DNA of 64,000 bases, from assembly GCA_963971425.1 (NCBI GenBank), contig OZ020515.1:3960678-4024677 (forward strand), written 5' to 3'. This stretch comes from Bryoerythrophyllum caledonicum (Eukaryota > Streptophyta > Bryopsida > Pottiales > Pottiaceae). The translations under genes and the position numbers were made by a program. Below the pieces are notes generated by a model. The model saw only the letters and a list, made by a program, of their open reading frames with translations. It did not search any database and was not told the DNA's origin. How positions within the stretch are numbered: the stretch's first letter is position 1; each line of letters begins with the position of its first letter. Of the stretch, positions 34,700-45,893 are shown piece by piece.

Positions 34700-37600
34700 T
34701 ATAGGGATAAGGGAGAAGAATGCTACTAGAGGGTGTTACTTCAATATTTGTCCTTACCTTCTTGTACTTAACATCTCCCCTCAAAATACATTGAGGGCTT
34801 GTTGATGTTAAGGTGTTCAAGAAGGTTTGGAGGATATCAAAGTGAGCAATATGCAAACAATGAACTTGCCACCTATTCAAGCATAGTGGGTAAGAGTGAC
34901 TAGTGTTTAGACGTTTACTGACTCGTACATGGACACACACACTGGAGGTGCCAAAATGATGGTCACCTCCCCAAGTAATTTTTTTTGATATTAAGGATTG
35001 TTTGGATGCCCATAGGTTTATATAATAAACCAAATGATAGCAAAGAACATATGATGGGAGTGAGGTTGATAGAAGAGTAAAACCTGAATATACAGTTTTG
35101 ATTTGAGTGTTGTGGATCTTGTCACTAGTCTGGTTAGTCCACCTTGCTGTAACGCCAAGTTTGAACTTGACGTTCTTGATGATGGCACGTTTTGGTAACT
35201 GATGTCCTCCCTTGGTGTGTTGTGAATTTGGCCCAGTGCCGTAGGTTCCTCTTCTCCACCAGCGTGTCTCTGGACTAGGGTTTGGAAAACCGCCTGTGCA
35301 GCCCGTTCCACGGCGCACCTCTTCTGTTGGGTGGGGGCCTGATGCGCGGCTGCTGTCCTTTGGCTTCTGGCTCCTACTGTACTTCTCTTGGTCTTGAAGT
35401 GCTTTGGGTTCTTTGTGGCCGTTGTCTTCTTGATCTCGAGGACTAGTGGTACCCCACGGATCCTTCGTCTTCTGTTGTTGACGATGGCTCTTGGGCACCT
35501 CGGCCGTCTCTTTCTGCGTGCTACAGTTGGGCTTCTCTAATGTTGTCTTGCGTGAGCTTCGGTGTGCGCTGCAGCGTGCGCGGCGTGTCTCCAGAGGTCG
35601 GTGACTTCGCCTGAGTGGATCCGACGTCGTCTCTTTGCAGATCTCTGATCGTTGTCGGCGCTTCTCCTGTCTTGTCTTTCGCTGCGCAAGTTCGTCACGT
35701 CATCACCAGGTCTCCAGTCTTGTCTTGTGTGCGTCGTGTGTGTCTGTTGGTTGTTGTCATTCCGAGTGTGCTGTAGATCTGCTGTTTTAGAGAGGTTAAT
35801 ACACAATTGAATCCATTGCGAAGTACTACAATACCTAAACAATGTTAGGGAAGAGAGGGGACTGTAGAATCTCTGAAATGAAAGCAAAGGACTGAATAAG
35901 AGGGGGAGATATTCTTCACTGTGGTGGATCGCTGAGTCTGCAGCGATGCTTGTTGGAGGTCCTTGCCGTTGTTGCTGTTCAAGTGTGTGCCAGGAGACTG
36001 TAGGTCCTAGGGAGTGGCCAGGGTCCGTCGGGATTGAGCACGCTAACTTCCTGTCAATAGAGAGTGTGTTAGAGAGAGGGGTGTAGGAAGAACGAGGAGA
36101 AAAGGGATGCTTCGATGGAGGTGGTAGCGTTTTATGTCTTGATAAGTGTGCTTGGGGTGTAATGAATCCTTCTGTTGGTGTTGGATGCATTTTCCCTCTC
36201 TGTTGCTGGCGGCTAGGATTGTGTGGAGTTGCTGCCCCTACAATTTGGTCTTGGTGGCTTCGGCGGCTGGATTTGAGATCTGAGGTACCTACTTTCTCCT
36301 CTTGGTCTTTCTTTGGGGATGTTGCGGTTAGGGTTTCGACTATTCTGGTTTGTCTTGCTGCATGATTTGATATGACTGTTGGCAGCTTGGTCTTGGTGCT
36401 GTAGGGACTTGCTGAGGGTTAAGGTAGTGACCATGTTTCTGCAGATGTTAGTATTTACTTTTGAAAGAGGAGTGCACAAGAGAAACCACGAAATTGGTAT
36501 TGGGGGGCATACCTAAATTATTACGTACCTGTATTTTGAGGTTGGGCTTGGATCTTGATTTTGTGTTGGGTTTGTTGTTCTTGATGAGGCTTGTTGTGGC
36601 GTGTTGACGTTTGTTGTTGGTGATCGCAGGTGAAGGTGCCAGGCTTGGTGGCGGTTGTGATTGCCGCTGGACTTCTTGCACTCGTCCGGAGCCTCTGCGC
36701 GTTGAGGTTGGTTCTTGGGTTGACGACGCCTGTTGTTGTCTCCTGACTCCTGGGCTGTTGCTGCCTCAAGCTGTTGTTGTTTCCTGGCTCTTGTACGTTT
36801 TCTAGCTTGGTCTTGGTGTTGTATGGGCTTGTTGTGTTTTGAGATTGGGCTTGGGTCTCGATTTTGTGTTGATTTTGTTGTTCTTGATGAGGCCTTCTGT
36901 GTTGTATTGACGTTTGTTGGTGGTGATCGCAGGTGTAGGTGCCAGGCTTGATGGCGATTGCTGCTCGACTTCTTGCTCTCGTTCGGAGTCTCTGCACGCT
37001 GAAGTTGGCGCTTGTATTGAGGGCGCCTGTTGCTGCTGTCTCCCGACTCTTGGGCTGCTGCTGCCTCCTGCTGCAGTTGTTTCATGGCTCTTGTATGTGG
37101 GTTGTCTTGTCTGGTGGTGTTTTGGTTGGTGATGCCACGGGTACAATAGCCGTTGGGGTCCCAGGGGAGGTAGAGCGTCGGGAGGTCCATCGTTGTGATC
37201 CATGAGCATTTCTCCTCGCTGCGCATGTGTGCCGCCAGAATGAGAGTCGGTTCTAGTCTCCTTAGACTGAGGATGTCGTTACCCGTGTTGAGTGCGATGG
37301 CCTTTGCTCTTGTCATTCCAGTGTACCGTTCTTGTTTACTGCAGGGGCAGACTTCATCATTCGAGCTTGTGCTCGCGCCATCTTGTATCCGGTGATTGTG
37401 AATACGTCTCTCTGCTCTGTTCTTTTTGTACCAGATGAGGGTTCTTCGGCATTCCCTGTTGGCATGGGGCAGAATACATGTGCTTGTTAGAAAAAAGATA
37501 GGTGGACGTACCTTTGTTAGTGATGGTGTTGTGCCGTTGAGACTCTTGTCTTTGGTGATCGTTTTGTTGGTCTTTGAGCTTTGACGTTGGTGTGTTGTCG

Positions 37601-38360
37601 TAGGTGGCTGCAGGCGTTTTGATGTTGTTCGGTTGTCTTTCTCCGGTTGCTGTTGTGTCATGTGTTCCTCGCATGGTTGTACTAGTCTGCATATTCTGTA
37701 ACAACTATGTGGTTTCTTGTGTCTAAAATACTGCACGCATATAACATCAACAAATACTAGAATGTTTCTACTAGTTATGTAAAAGCAATACTGGGGCAAT
37801 TCCAAGTGCATAATACACATATACAACTTATCTGGTGTTTGGAAGCGTAGGTCCTTGTGGGCAGATCTCGTGTCTTGATGTTGTCCTTGTGCATATTGTG
37901 GGCAATAGTCGACTTTCATGTGTGTGTGCTTGGATCCTAGCTGAGGAGGGGAGAAGATGTGGTGTTCCTAGTTGTGGTATGGTAACTAGATCTGGATCTG
38001 TATGTGCATGATTGACGTGGGAGGTACACTATCTAGAACTAGATCTGGGCCAACATAGAGCCCCACTTCAGATCTACTCTCCCATACTAGCTCTAGATCT
38101 CTTGCATCCCATTCAAACTTGTGACAACAGATCGAGATTTTGCAATCCCTGCCAACACTCTACACAACTTAGAACAACGCATAGCAGCAAAAATGAGGTG
38201 CACACCGGGATATGCAATGAGTCCCAACACCCTCATTGCCATGTGCTTCGTATTTGCACCTAACACCTAAACCCCTCCTCACCAAGTTTCGCGGAGCTAC
38301 TCACTCTTCATCATTTCCACCTCTCCTTGGGTTTCTCAAATGGAGCTTGACTGTGCCACC
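34700..38360 (-). other. LINE 5' region with a duplicated ~300-bp module
   Basis: Pyrimidine-rich on +, with long minus-strand frames (37919-36513, 36190-35537, 35498-34536) lacking recognisable domains. 36535-36797 and 36835-37097 are diverged tandem copies. In the 468-codon frame they give two ~95-residue repeats containing RHQAWHLHLRSP and AAAAQESGD. Either this is a repetitive 5' UTR/promoter like the monomers of some LINEs, or an N-terminal ORF. A foreign insertion inside the LINE cannot be excluded. Confidence 0.5.
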
Positions 38361-38439
38361 CGACATTTGCCTACATCTTTGTGTGTTGTTTTGTTCTCTC
38401 TCTCTCTCAATTTTGGGCCATTTTTTTTTATGGTTTTGG

Positions 38440-39657
38440 CATTATGGATAGAAGAAAACAAGCCCTAGTAGTGCTAGCTATGTATTGGTCCTGTTATATT
38501 TTGATTCAACATGTTTTCAGCATGCAAGCCCTCATGATGGGCTTTGAACTGCAAAATTCAACATTGGTTGTAGTTTTATGTGAATTGTGGAATACGAGGG
38601 AGAGAGGTGTGTGGAGCATTCAGAGGCAAGAGGGTTTTTTTGATAGGCATTTGATGGGTTCCTATACAGAATCAATGTTCAAACGGAGAACTAGAGTGTC
38701 CCACCGTACTTTCATTTGAATTTAAATTACAAAAATTAGCAAGGGGTTTCCAAATGAATTAAAATTACAAAAATTAGCAAGGGACTTTGAGGCATTACAT
38801 GGCATTCCTTATGTAGTAGGTGCCATAGACGGGTCTCATATACCAATTTTAGCACCAGTAGTTGGAGGTGAAGATTACTATTGTCGAAAATCTTTCCACT
38901 CTACATTACTACAAGGTATAGTTGACACAAATTGCATTTTTTGGGATTGTGAATTTGGAGGGCAAGAAGCATGCACGATTGTACGGTCTTCAAGCTTACA
39001 AAAGTAGGTAGAAAATGCATTGAAGGAGGATTGTTACCATACAAATTGATTGGAGATGCGGCATATCCACTGAGGCTGTAGATATATTCACCTTTTAAGG
39101 GAGGGGTTGATGTTTTGTCTTCCACCATATAAAGCTCATTGGAATTTTATTCAAAGCTCTACCCGAATGTGTGTCGACGTGCTTTCGGAATTCTAAAATG
39201 TAGGTGGCGGATAATTATGAAACGTATGGAGTGTCCTCTGAAATTTGTGCCGGATGTAGTTGCTACTTGTATTGTTTTATACAATAATTGCATCCTTTCA
39301 ACGGATAGGTCTGATCGGGAGTGGATCCAAATTGGTGAAGATGATTTAGACCGAAGAATTAAAGAAGGAGAAGTAGCTACAGGGCAAGAGCTTAGAGGCG
39401 AACAAGTTGCAATTGCTGAAGTAAGAAGAAGGATAGGAGTTGGAAGAGACGAGCCAATTAGAATTGTAGAAGAGGACAAAGGTGGAGCTGCGAAGGCGTT
39501 TTTAATCAAGGAAAATGAAGAAGAGTGTGTATTGCTTCGAGAGGCAACTGATTCACATGTTTGCATAGCGAAAGCACTTTGGGAGTATCATATGCGAGAA
39601 GATGTTACAATTATGTTGTATGATTCATATAGTGAATCTGATATGAGCACCTAGTCC
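38440..39657 (+). pseudogene. Harbinger copy 1 transposase, broken
   Basis: It starts MDRRKQALVVLAMYW and follows the copy 2 transposase to VSHRTF. A ~240-bp deletion then removes the helix-turn-helix region. At the join, AAAATTAGCAAGG and CCAAATGAATT are partly duplicated. IPYVVGAIDGSHIPI (first catalytic Asp) follows. Frameshifts and stops break the region around 38950-39170, and the catalytic Glu codon is lost in a 1-nt deletion near 39175. The C-terminal 170 codons are open. The stop abuts the convergent Myb-like gene. Confidence 0.85.
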
Positions 39658-41021
39658 TAGATTTTTTGTACTAGTGCTGCCATATGGCCTTCCATCATAT
39701 GCAAGAATGAGGAAGTAGACTTGAAACTATCAATCATGTCTTTGCTATTTTGAATTGAAGCTTCTAGATGTCCTTCTAGCCTATCTGCCTTGCTTTTCTT
39801 TTGAATTGATTGATGCTCTAATGCCTTGTTAGGTGTTGGTGACTCCATGACGCTCTCTTGAACACTTGCTGGAATTTGATTTCTTACACTTGCCCTTGTT
39901 CCATTCCACAAATCCATGTGGTCAAACCACTTATTCTGTTGGTGGCGGTTATTTCCCGAAATATCATATAGCGCTTGTCATTCTTGTATTCGGTAAGTAA
40001 ACTTCTGTGCTTCTTTTTGCAAGATAAAGCAATTTGAGTACATCCTCGAATTGTTGTTGCCATGCGCACATGTACCTTCAACCAAGCATTTTGACCTTGA
40101 TCAAAAAATATGTAAATTGTTAGTTATGCTCATGTACAATCTTCATGCAATAGGAGTGCTCTAAAATGCTCAAAAACATCATTAAAGGCTTGAAAATGGA
40201 CTTGAAAATGTTAGGACAGCACACAATAAATCACAGAAATAGTAGTATAGGGAGGTTTTTATCCAACACTAGTACACCGGAAGTTAGTAGGCTTGGTGGT
40301 TAGAGTAGTGTGAGGCCTTCGAGGGAAGGCTCTAGCACTTTTTCTTCTCAAGATTTCTCTAAGTCCAAAAATATTGCAAATATGTAGATCCTCTAGAAAA
40401 TTGATAGATTTCAGTACATACCTTGTTTTTTGGCCGCCTTGGAAAATTCTTCTTCCAACTCGCTATGGATAGCTATTAATGTGTCCACTTCGTCATCCTT
40501 CCACCTCAAATTCTCCTCTTCTTCGTCTTCTTCCTTGTCACCTTCTCCTTCTTCATGGACTTCTGAACCGGGAATTGTTGCTTCGTCTTTCTTCTTAGTG
40601 GCCTTTCCCGCAATCACTTTGGTCTTCTTTGCACCTTTCGCCTTTGCTGGACCTCTGCCTCTCTTCTTTAGAACAAGTTTTGGCTCTCCTTCTTTCTTCA
40701 CCTCCAACAATACATTCTTCTCCATGTCACTCAAACAACTAGGTTGTGAATAATATGGAGGCTGAAAAAAATCTCGAGATTGTGAAAACATTTGAGGAGG
40801 AGCTGATATCCAACTGCCTGAAGGTCATTGTCACAACACGACACCCTACAAAAGGAAGATTCCAGCACATTTTTGCCCTTCTCTTGAAATGCACTTGTCC
40901 TCAAAGACGGACCATGGGTCTGAAATTGAGGAATAGAAGAAGAAGACATCATCCAAGCTGAATTCTGACTAAAATTTTGAGACTCTCTTCCTTCAACATT
41001 TTGAAAATACCCTCCTTCCAT
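39657..41021 (-). pseudogene. Harbinger copy 1 Myb/SANT-like protein gene, broken
   Basis: Two exons (41021-40422 and 40095-39657) match the partner gene of copy 2. The SANT/trihelix-like domain spans the intron: LRWKDDEVDTLIAI before it and NAWLKV, ALSCKKKHRSLLTEYKNDKR after it. Compared with copy 2, a frameshift near 40815 breaks exon 1 and another near 39975 breaks exon 2. It keeps the Gln and Trp codons that are stops in copy 2. The intron contains remains of a SINE-like insert. In PIF/Harbinger systems this second protein helps import the transposase and bind the ends. Confidence 0.8.
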
Positions 41022-42804
41022 TGCCCAATAATTTTTTTTTAAAAAACACACACACACACACACACACTATTGCAAAACTTACAAGGCAAAACAACTTCAA
41101 AGAGCTTCAAAAAATTGAAAACATGAGACAATCGCTTCCCTATTTAACTCAAATATTTAGGGTTCGTTAACAAACTCAGATTTTAAAAACTAAGGCTTTC
41201 AAAAAATAAAGAGGTTGCATTCTCACGCCATCAACAGTAAATGTGACTTCTTTCTTCGATGAACAGTATTAACGAGAAAGAAGTTGTCAAAAAAATTCAG
41301 TTAAAAAATAGTCAGAATTCAGCATTAAAATATTATAAATGATTGGCTGAAATACATTCTGAAAAATACTCTCTTTGCCTTCCGGAAATACAACCTCCTA
41401 GAGGTTGTAGGAAATAAGTCTCCTTAACCCCTAAGGTACCAAGTGTCCAAAAAGGGCTTTTTGAAAGTTCGGTCAGGTTCCTATGGTGTCAATTTCCAAC
41501 ATTCTTCTTTGAAATTTTTGCTATACAAAGACATTACCAAGAGCTTAGCGGGAAAACAATTTTTTCCTAAATTGGACATTTGATGAAAAAGTTATAGGGT
41601 TTTGAATTTTAAATGGGGAAGGCGGGCACCTCGGGCAGCTCCAAAAACTTTTGATAGGACACTCTATTGAAAGTGAGATTTCAGTACTCGCAAGTAATAT
41701 TATTTCCCTTCATGTTGTCAAAAAAAAGTTCTTGTCTTTAGTGAAAAATAGCATACCAACCCAAGTCAAACATTTTCACACATTGTCACTCATTGTCGGG
41801 CAAGGTACCAAAAAAACTTCTTCTTTTCCACATAAAACCTAGAGATCTTCATATTTTTCACTTTTTATTTTTTCCACAACAATATGTAATGTAAACCTTC
41901 TTATTAAGCATTCGGATTATCAATCGAAAACATATTAAGTTCAAAAAAAATTAAAGTGTGAATTAACAAATTTCGAGCCTCTACTCCTTGCACACTTGTT
42001 TTGAATATGCTACACCCCGTCTCTACCTCTAAAAATTGGTGTGTAAGGAGCTAACATCATGCTTAATAAGATGGTAATAGATTTAGACCTTGTGTAGTGA
42101 AATTTTTTGATACCAACTGAAGTCAAAGTCTGCTGATCCACTAAATGTAGGGAAGAAAATGAACCATTTGCTTGACTTTCAATCCATGCGGTCAAAGTTT
42201 ATGAAATTTTGTACATGTATCACTCAATAAGCCTTTATTGAGATCCTTCGGTCAGAACTAAGGGGCTGTTAACATCTAGATGGTTTGGGCTGGAGCCCAA
42301 AGAATTCCCGAGTTTTGATTGGAGTAAAGAATTGGTACCCCAGAAATGGGTTTACATCAAGCAAAATGCGGGTTGTGGCCCAAAATGTTTTCCGTGGATG
42401 AGAAACCTAGTTGGAATCCTACATGGCAGATTTGAATAGTGTTTTACGGAACTTAAGGAGACTTATTTCCTACAACCTCTAAGAGGTTGTATTTCGGGAA
42501 GGCTGGGAGAGTATTTTTCAAAACGAATTTCAGCCAATCATTTATAATATTTTAATGCTGGATTTTGACTATTTCATAACTGAATTTTTTTGACAACTTC
42601 TTTCTCGTTAGTACTCTTCATCAAAGAAAGAAGTTACATTTACTGCTGATGGTGTGAGAATGCAACGTCTTTATTTTTTGAAAGCCATAGTTTTTAGAAT
42701 CTGAGTTTGTTAACGATCCCTAAATATTTGAGTTAAATAGGGAAGCAATTGTCTCATGTTTTCATTTTTTTGAAGCTCTTTGGCCTTGTAAGTTTTGCAA
42801 TAGT

Positions 42805-42994
42805 GTGTGTGTGTGTGTATATGTGTGTGTATGTGTGTGTGTATGTGCGTGTGTATGTGTGTGTGTGTATGTGTGTGTGTATGTGTGTGTGTATGTGTGT
42901 GTGTATGTGTGTGTGTATGTGTGTGTGTATGTGTGTGTGTATGTGTGTGTGTATGTGTGTGTGTATGTGTGTGTGTATGTGTGTGTGTGTGTGT
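42805..42994 (+). repeat. (GTGTGTAT)n microsatellite inside Harbinger copy 2
   Basis: A run of GTGTGTGTAT-type units about 190 bp long, followed by a T tract. The equivalent site in copy 1 (41047-41067) is only ~20 bp of plain dinucleotide. Frames through it (Cys/Val or His/Thr runs) are not genes. Confidence 0.95.
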
Positions 42995-43011
42995 TTTTTT
43001 TTTTTGGGGCA

Positions 43012-44520
43012 ATGGAAGGAGGGTATTTTGAAAATGATGAAAGAAGAGAGTCTCAAAATTTTAGTCAGAATTCAGCTTGGATGATGTCTTCTTCTTCTAT
43101 TCCTCAATTTCAGACCCATGGTCCGTCTTTGAGGACAAGTGCATTTCAAGAGATGGGCAAAAATGTGTTGGAATCTTCCTTTCGTAGGCTGCCGTGTAGT
43201 GACGATGACCTGCAGGAAGTTGGATATCAGCCTCCTCCTCAAATGTTTTCACAATCTCGAGATTTTTTTTAGCCTCCATATTATTCACAACCTAGTTGTT
43301 TGAGTGACATGGAGAAGAATGTATTGTTGGAGGTGAAGAAAGAAGGAGAGCCGAAGCTTGTTCCAAAGAAGAGAGGCAGAGGTCCAACAAAGGCGAAAGG
43401 TGCGAAGAAGACCAAAGTGACTGCAGGAAAGGCTAGTAAGAAGAAAGACGAAGCAACAATTCCAGGTTATGAGGTCCATGAAGAAGGAGAAGGTGACAAG
43501 GAAGAAGACGAAGAAGACTCGGAGAATTTGAGGTAGAAGGATGACGAAGTAGACACATTGATAGCTATCCGTGGCGAGTTGGAAGAAGAGTTTTCCAAGG
43601 CGGCCAAAAAACAAGGTATGTACTCAAATCTACCAATTTTCTACAGGATCTACATATTTGCAAGATTTTTGGACTTACTGGAATTTTGAGGAGCAAAAGT
43701 GCTTGAGCCTTCTTGAGCCTTCGCTTGGTGCCATAAAGGGCCTATTGGGCCCCCTTGAGGCCCCCCTTTCCCCCCAAATTCCGGCCGGAATCGGAGTGCG
43801 GTGACCAAGATGGCACCGCCGGAGATCGAACCCGCCACCTCTACTCTCCCCTCAAAGGCCTTACACTACTCTAGCCACCAAGCCTACTAGCTTCCAGTGT
43901 ACTAGTATTGGATAAAAAAGGCTCCCTATACTACTATTTCTGTGATTTATTGTGTGCTGTCCTAACATTTTCAAGTCCATTTTCAAGCCTTTAATGATGT
44001 TTTTGAGCATTTTAGAGCACTCCTATTGCATGGAGATTGTACATGAGCATTACTAACAACTTACATATTTTTTGGTCAAGGTCAAAATGCTTGGTTGAAG
44101 GTACAGGTGCGTATGGCAACAACAATTCGAGGATGTACTAGAATTGCTTTATCCTGCAAAAAGAAGCACAGAAGTTTACTTACCGAATACAAGAATGACA
44201 AGCGCCTATATGATATTTCAGGAAACAACCGCCACCAACAGAATAAGTGGTTTGACCACATGGATTTGTGGAATGGAACAAGGGCAAGTGTAAGAAATCA
44301 AATTCCAGCAAGCGTTCAAGAGAGTGTCATGGAGTCACCAACACCCGACAAGGCATCGAAACATCAAACAATTCAAAAGAAAAGCAAGGCAGATAGGCTA
44401 GAAGGACATCTAGAAGCTTCAATTCAAAATAGCAAAGACATGATTGATAGTTTCAAGTCTACTTCCTCATTCTTGCATATGATGGAAGGCCATATGGCAG
44501 CACTAGTACAAAAAATCTAG
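43012..44520 (+). pseudogene. Harbinger copy 2 Myb/SANT-like protein gene with two stops
   Basis: Exon 1 is 43012-43615 and exon 2 is 44081-44520, with a GT-AG intron. The N-terminus is Ser/Gln-rich; a Lys/Glu stretch with KKRGRGPTKAKGAKKTK looks like a nuclear-localisation signal. The SANT-like domain follows, then a C-terminal helix with SIQNSKDMIDSFKSTSSF. TAG at 43270-43272 (CAG in copy 1) and TAG at 43534-43536 (TGG in copy 1) interrupt exon 1. Both are transitions. The intron holds a SINE-like insert. Confidence 0.85.
43690..43890 (-). mobile_element. SINE-like insert in the Myb-like gene intron
   Basis: On the minus strand GCTTGGTGGCTAGAGTAG (A-box-like) is followed by GGCGGGTTCGATCTCC, a good B-box. 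The body is different from the other SINE family and no (TTC)n tail is seen. Copy 1 keeps only both ends near 40285-40350, so the insert predates the divergence of the two copies and was deleted internally in copy 1. Confidence 0.6.
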
Positions 44521-44522
44521 GA

Positions 44523-45893
44523 CTAGGTGCTCATATCAGATTCACTATATGAATCATCAAACATAATTGTAGCATCTTCTCGCATATGATACTCCCAAAG
44601 TGCTTTTGCTATGCAAATATGTGAATCAGTTGCCTCTCGAAGCAATACAGACTCTTCTTCATTTTCCTTGATTAAAAATGCCTTCGCAGCTTCACCTTCG
44701 TCCTCTTCTACAATTCTAATTGGCTCGTCTCTTCCAACTCCTATCCTTCTTCTTACTTCAGCAATTGCAACTTGTTCGCCTTTAAGCTCTTGCCCTGTAG
44801 CTACTTCTCCTTCTTTAATTCTTCGGTCTAAGTCATCTTCATCAATTTGGATCCACTCCCGATCAGACCTATCCGTTGAAAGGATGCAAATATTGTGTAA
44901 AACAATACAAGTAGCAACTACATCCGGCACAAATTTCAGAGGACACTCCATACGTTTCATAATTATCCGCCACCTACATTTTAGAATTCCGAAAGCACGT
45001 TCTACACACATTCGGGTAGAGCTTTGAATAAAATTCCAATGAGCTTTATATGGTGGAAGACAAACATCGACCCCTCCCTTAAAAGGTGAATATATCCACG
45101 GCCTCACTGGATATGCCGCATCTCCAATCAACTTGTATGGTAACAATCCTCCTTCAATGCATTTTCTACCTACTTTTGTAAGCTTGAAGACCGTACAATC
45201 GTGCATGCTTCCTGCCCATCCAAATTCATAATCCCAGAAAATGCAATTTGTGTCAACTATACCTTGTAGTAATGCGGAGTGGAAAGATTTTCGACAATAG
45301 TAATCTTCACCTCCAACTACTGGTGCTAAAATCGGTATATGAGACCCGTCTATGGCACCTACTACATAAGGAATGCCATGTAATGCCTCAAAGTCCCTTG
45401 CTAATTTTTGTAATTTAAATTCATTCGGAAACTTCACAAATTTTTTTTGAAGATGTAATCTCACCGTACTACAAAATTGTCTCACTATGCCTGAAACGGT
45501 AGATTTTGCTACTCCAAATAAATCACCTACAATTTGCAATCCATTTCCACTTCCAAGATGGATTAGAGAGATTGCTATCCTTTTCTCAATAGAAATTGCA
45601 TTTCTAAATTTTGTATCATTTTTCTTTAGAAATGGACCCAATTCTACACAAAGAAATTGGAAAGTACGGTGGGACACTCTAGTTCTCCGTTTAAACATTA
45701 ATTCCGTGTAGGAACCCATCAAATGCCTATAAAAAAAACCCTCTTGCCTCTGAGTGCTCCACACACCTCTCTCCCTCGTATTCCACAATTCACATAAAAC
45801 TACAAGCAATGCTGAATTTTGCAATTCAAAGCCCATCATGAGGGCTTGCATGCTCAAAACATGTTGAATCAACATATAACACGACCAATACAT
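44523..45893 (-). CDS. PIF/Harbinger transposase (HARBI1-like), apparently intact
   Basis: 456 codons from the first in-frame ATG. Order of features: MGSYTELMFKRRTRVSHRTF, a helix-turn-helix region (RIAISLIHLGSGNGLQIV, FGVAKSTVSGIVRQF), then the DDE nuclease. Catalytic residues are Asp in VGAIDGSHIP (about residue 182), Asp in GSMHDCTVF (about 232) and Glu in CVERAFGILKCRWR (about 298). The intermediate DAAYPVRPWIYSPF and the C-terminal LHNICILSTDR are standard family blocks. Compared with copy 1, the extreme N-terminus (MDRRKQALVV) is shifted out of frame by a 2-nt loss near 45905. Translation from ATG 45893 would drop only a few residues. The enzyme excises and inserts elements at TTA/TAA sites. 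Its partner gene next door has two stops, so the element may depend on a partner elsewhere. Confidence 0.9.
   Translation of the reverse strand: MYWSCYMLIQHVLSMQALMMGFELQNSALLVVLCELWNTRERGVWSTQRQEGFFYRHLMGSYTELMFKRRTRVSHRTFQFLCVELGPFLKKNDTKFRNAISIEKRIAISLIHLGSGNGLQIVGDLFGVAKSTVSGIVRQFCSTVRLHLQKKFVKFPNEFKLQKLARDFEALHGIPYVVGAIDGSHIPILAPVVGGEDYYCRKSFHSALLQGIVDTNCIFWDYEFGWAGSMHDCTVFKLTKVGRKCIEGGLLPYKLIGDAAYPVRPWIYSPFKGGVDVCLPPYKAHWNFIQSSTRMCVERAFGILKCRWRIIMKRMECPLKFVPDVVATCIVLHNICILSTDRSDREWIQIDEDDLDRRIKEGEVATGQELKGEQVAIAEVRRRIGVGRDEPIRIVEEDEGEAAKAFLIKENEEESVLLREATDSHICIAKALWEYHMREDATIMFDDSYSESDMST

Noticed and set aside
42710-43084. Frames rich in His/Thr or Cys/Val
   Set aside because: Microsatellite translations inside Harbinger copy 2.
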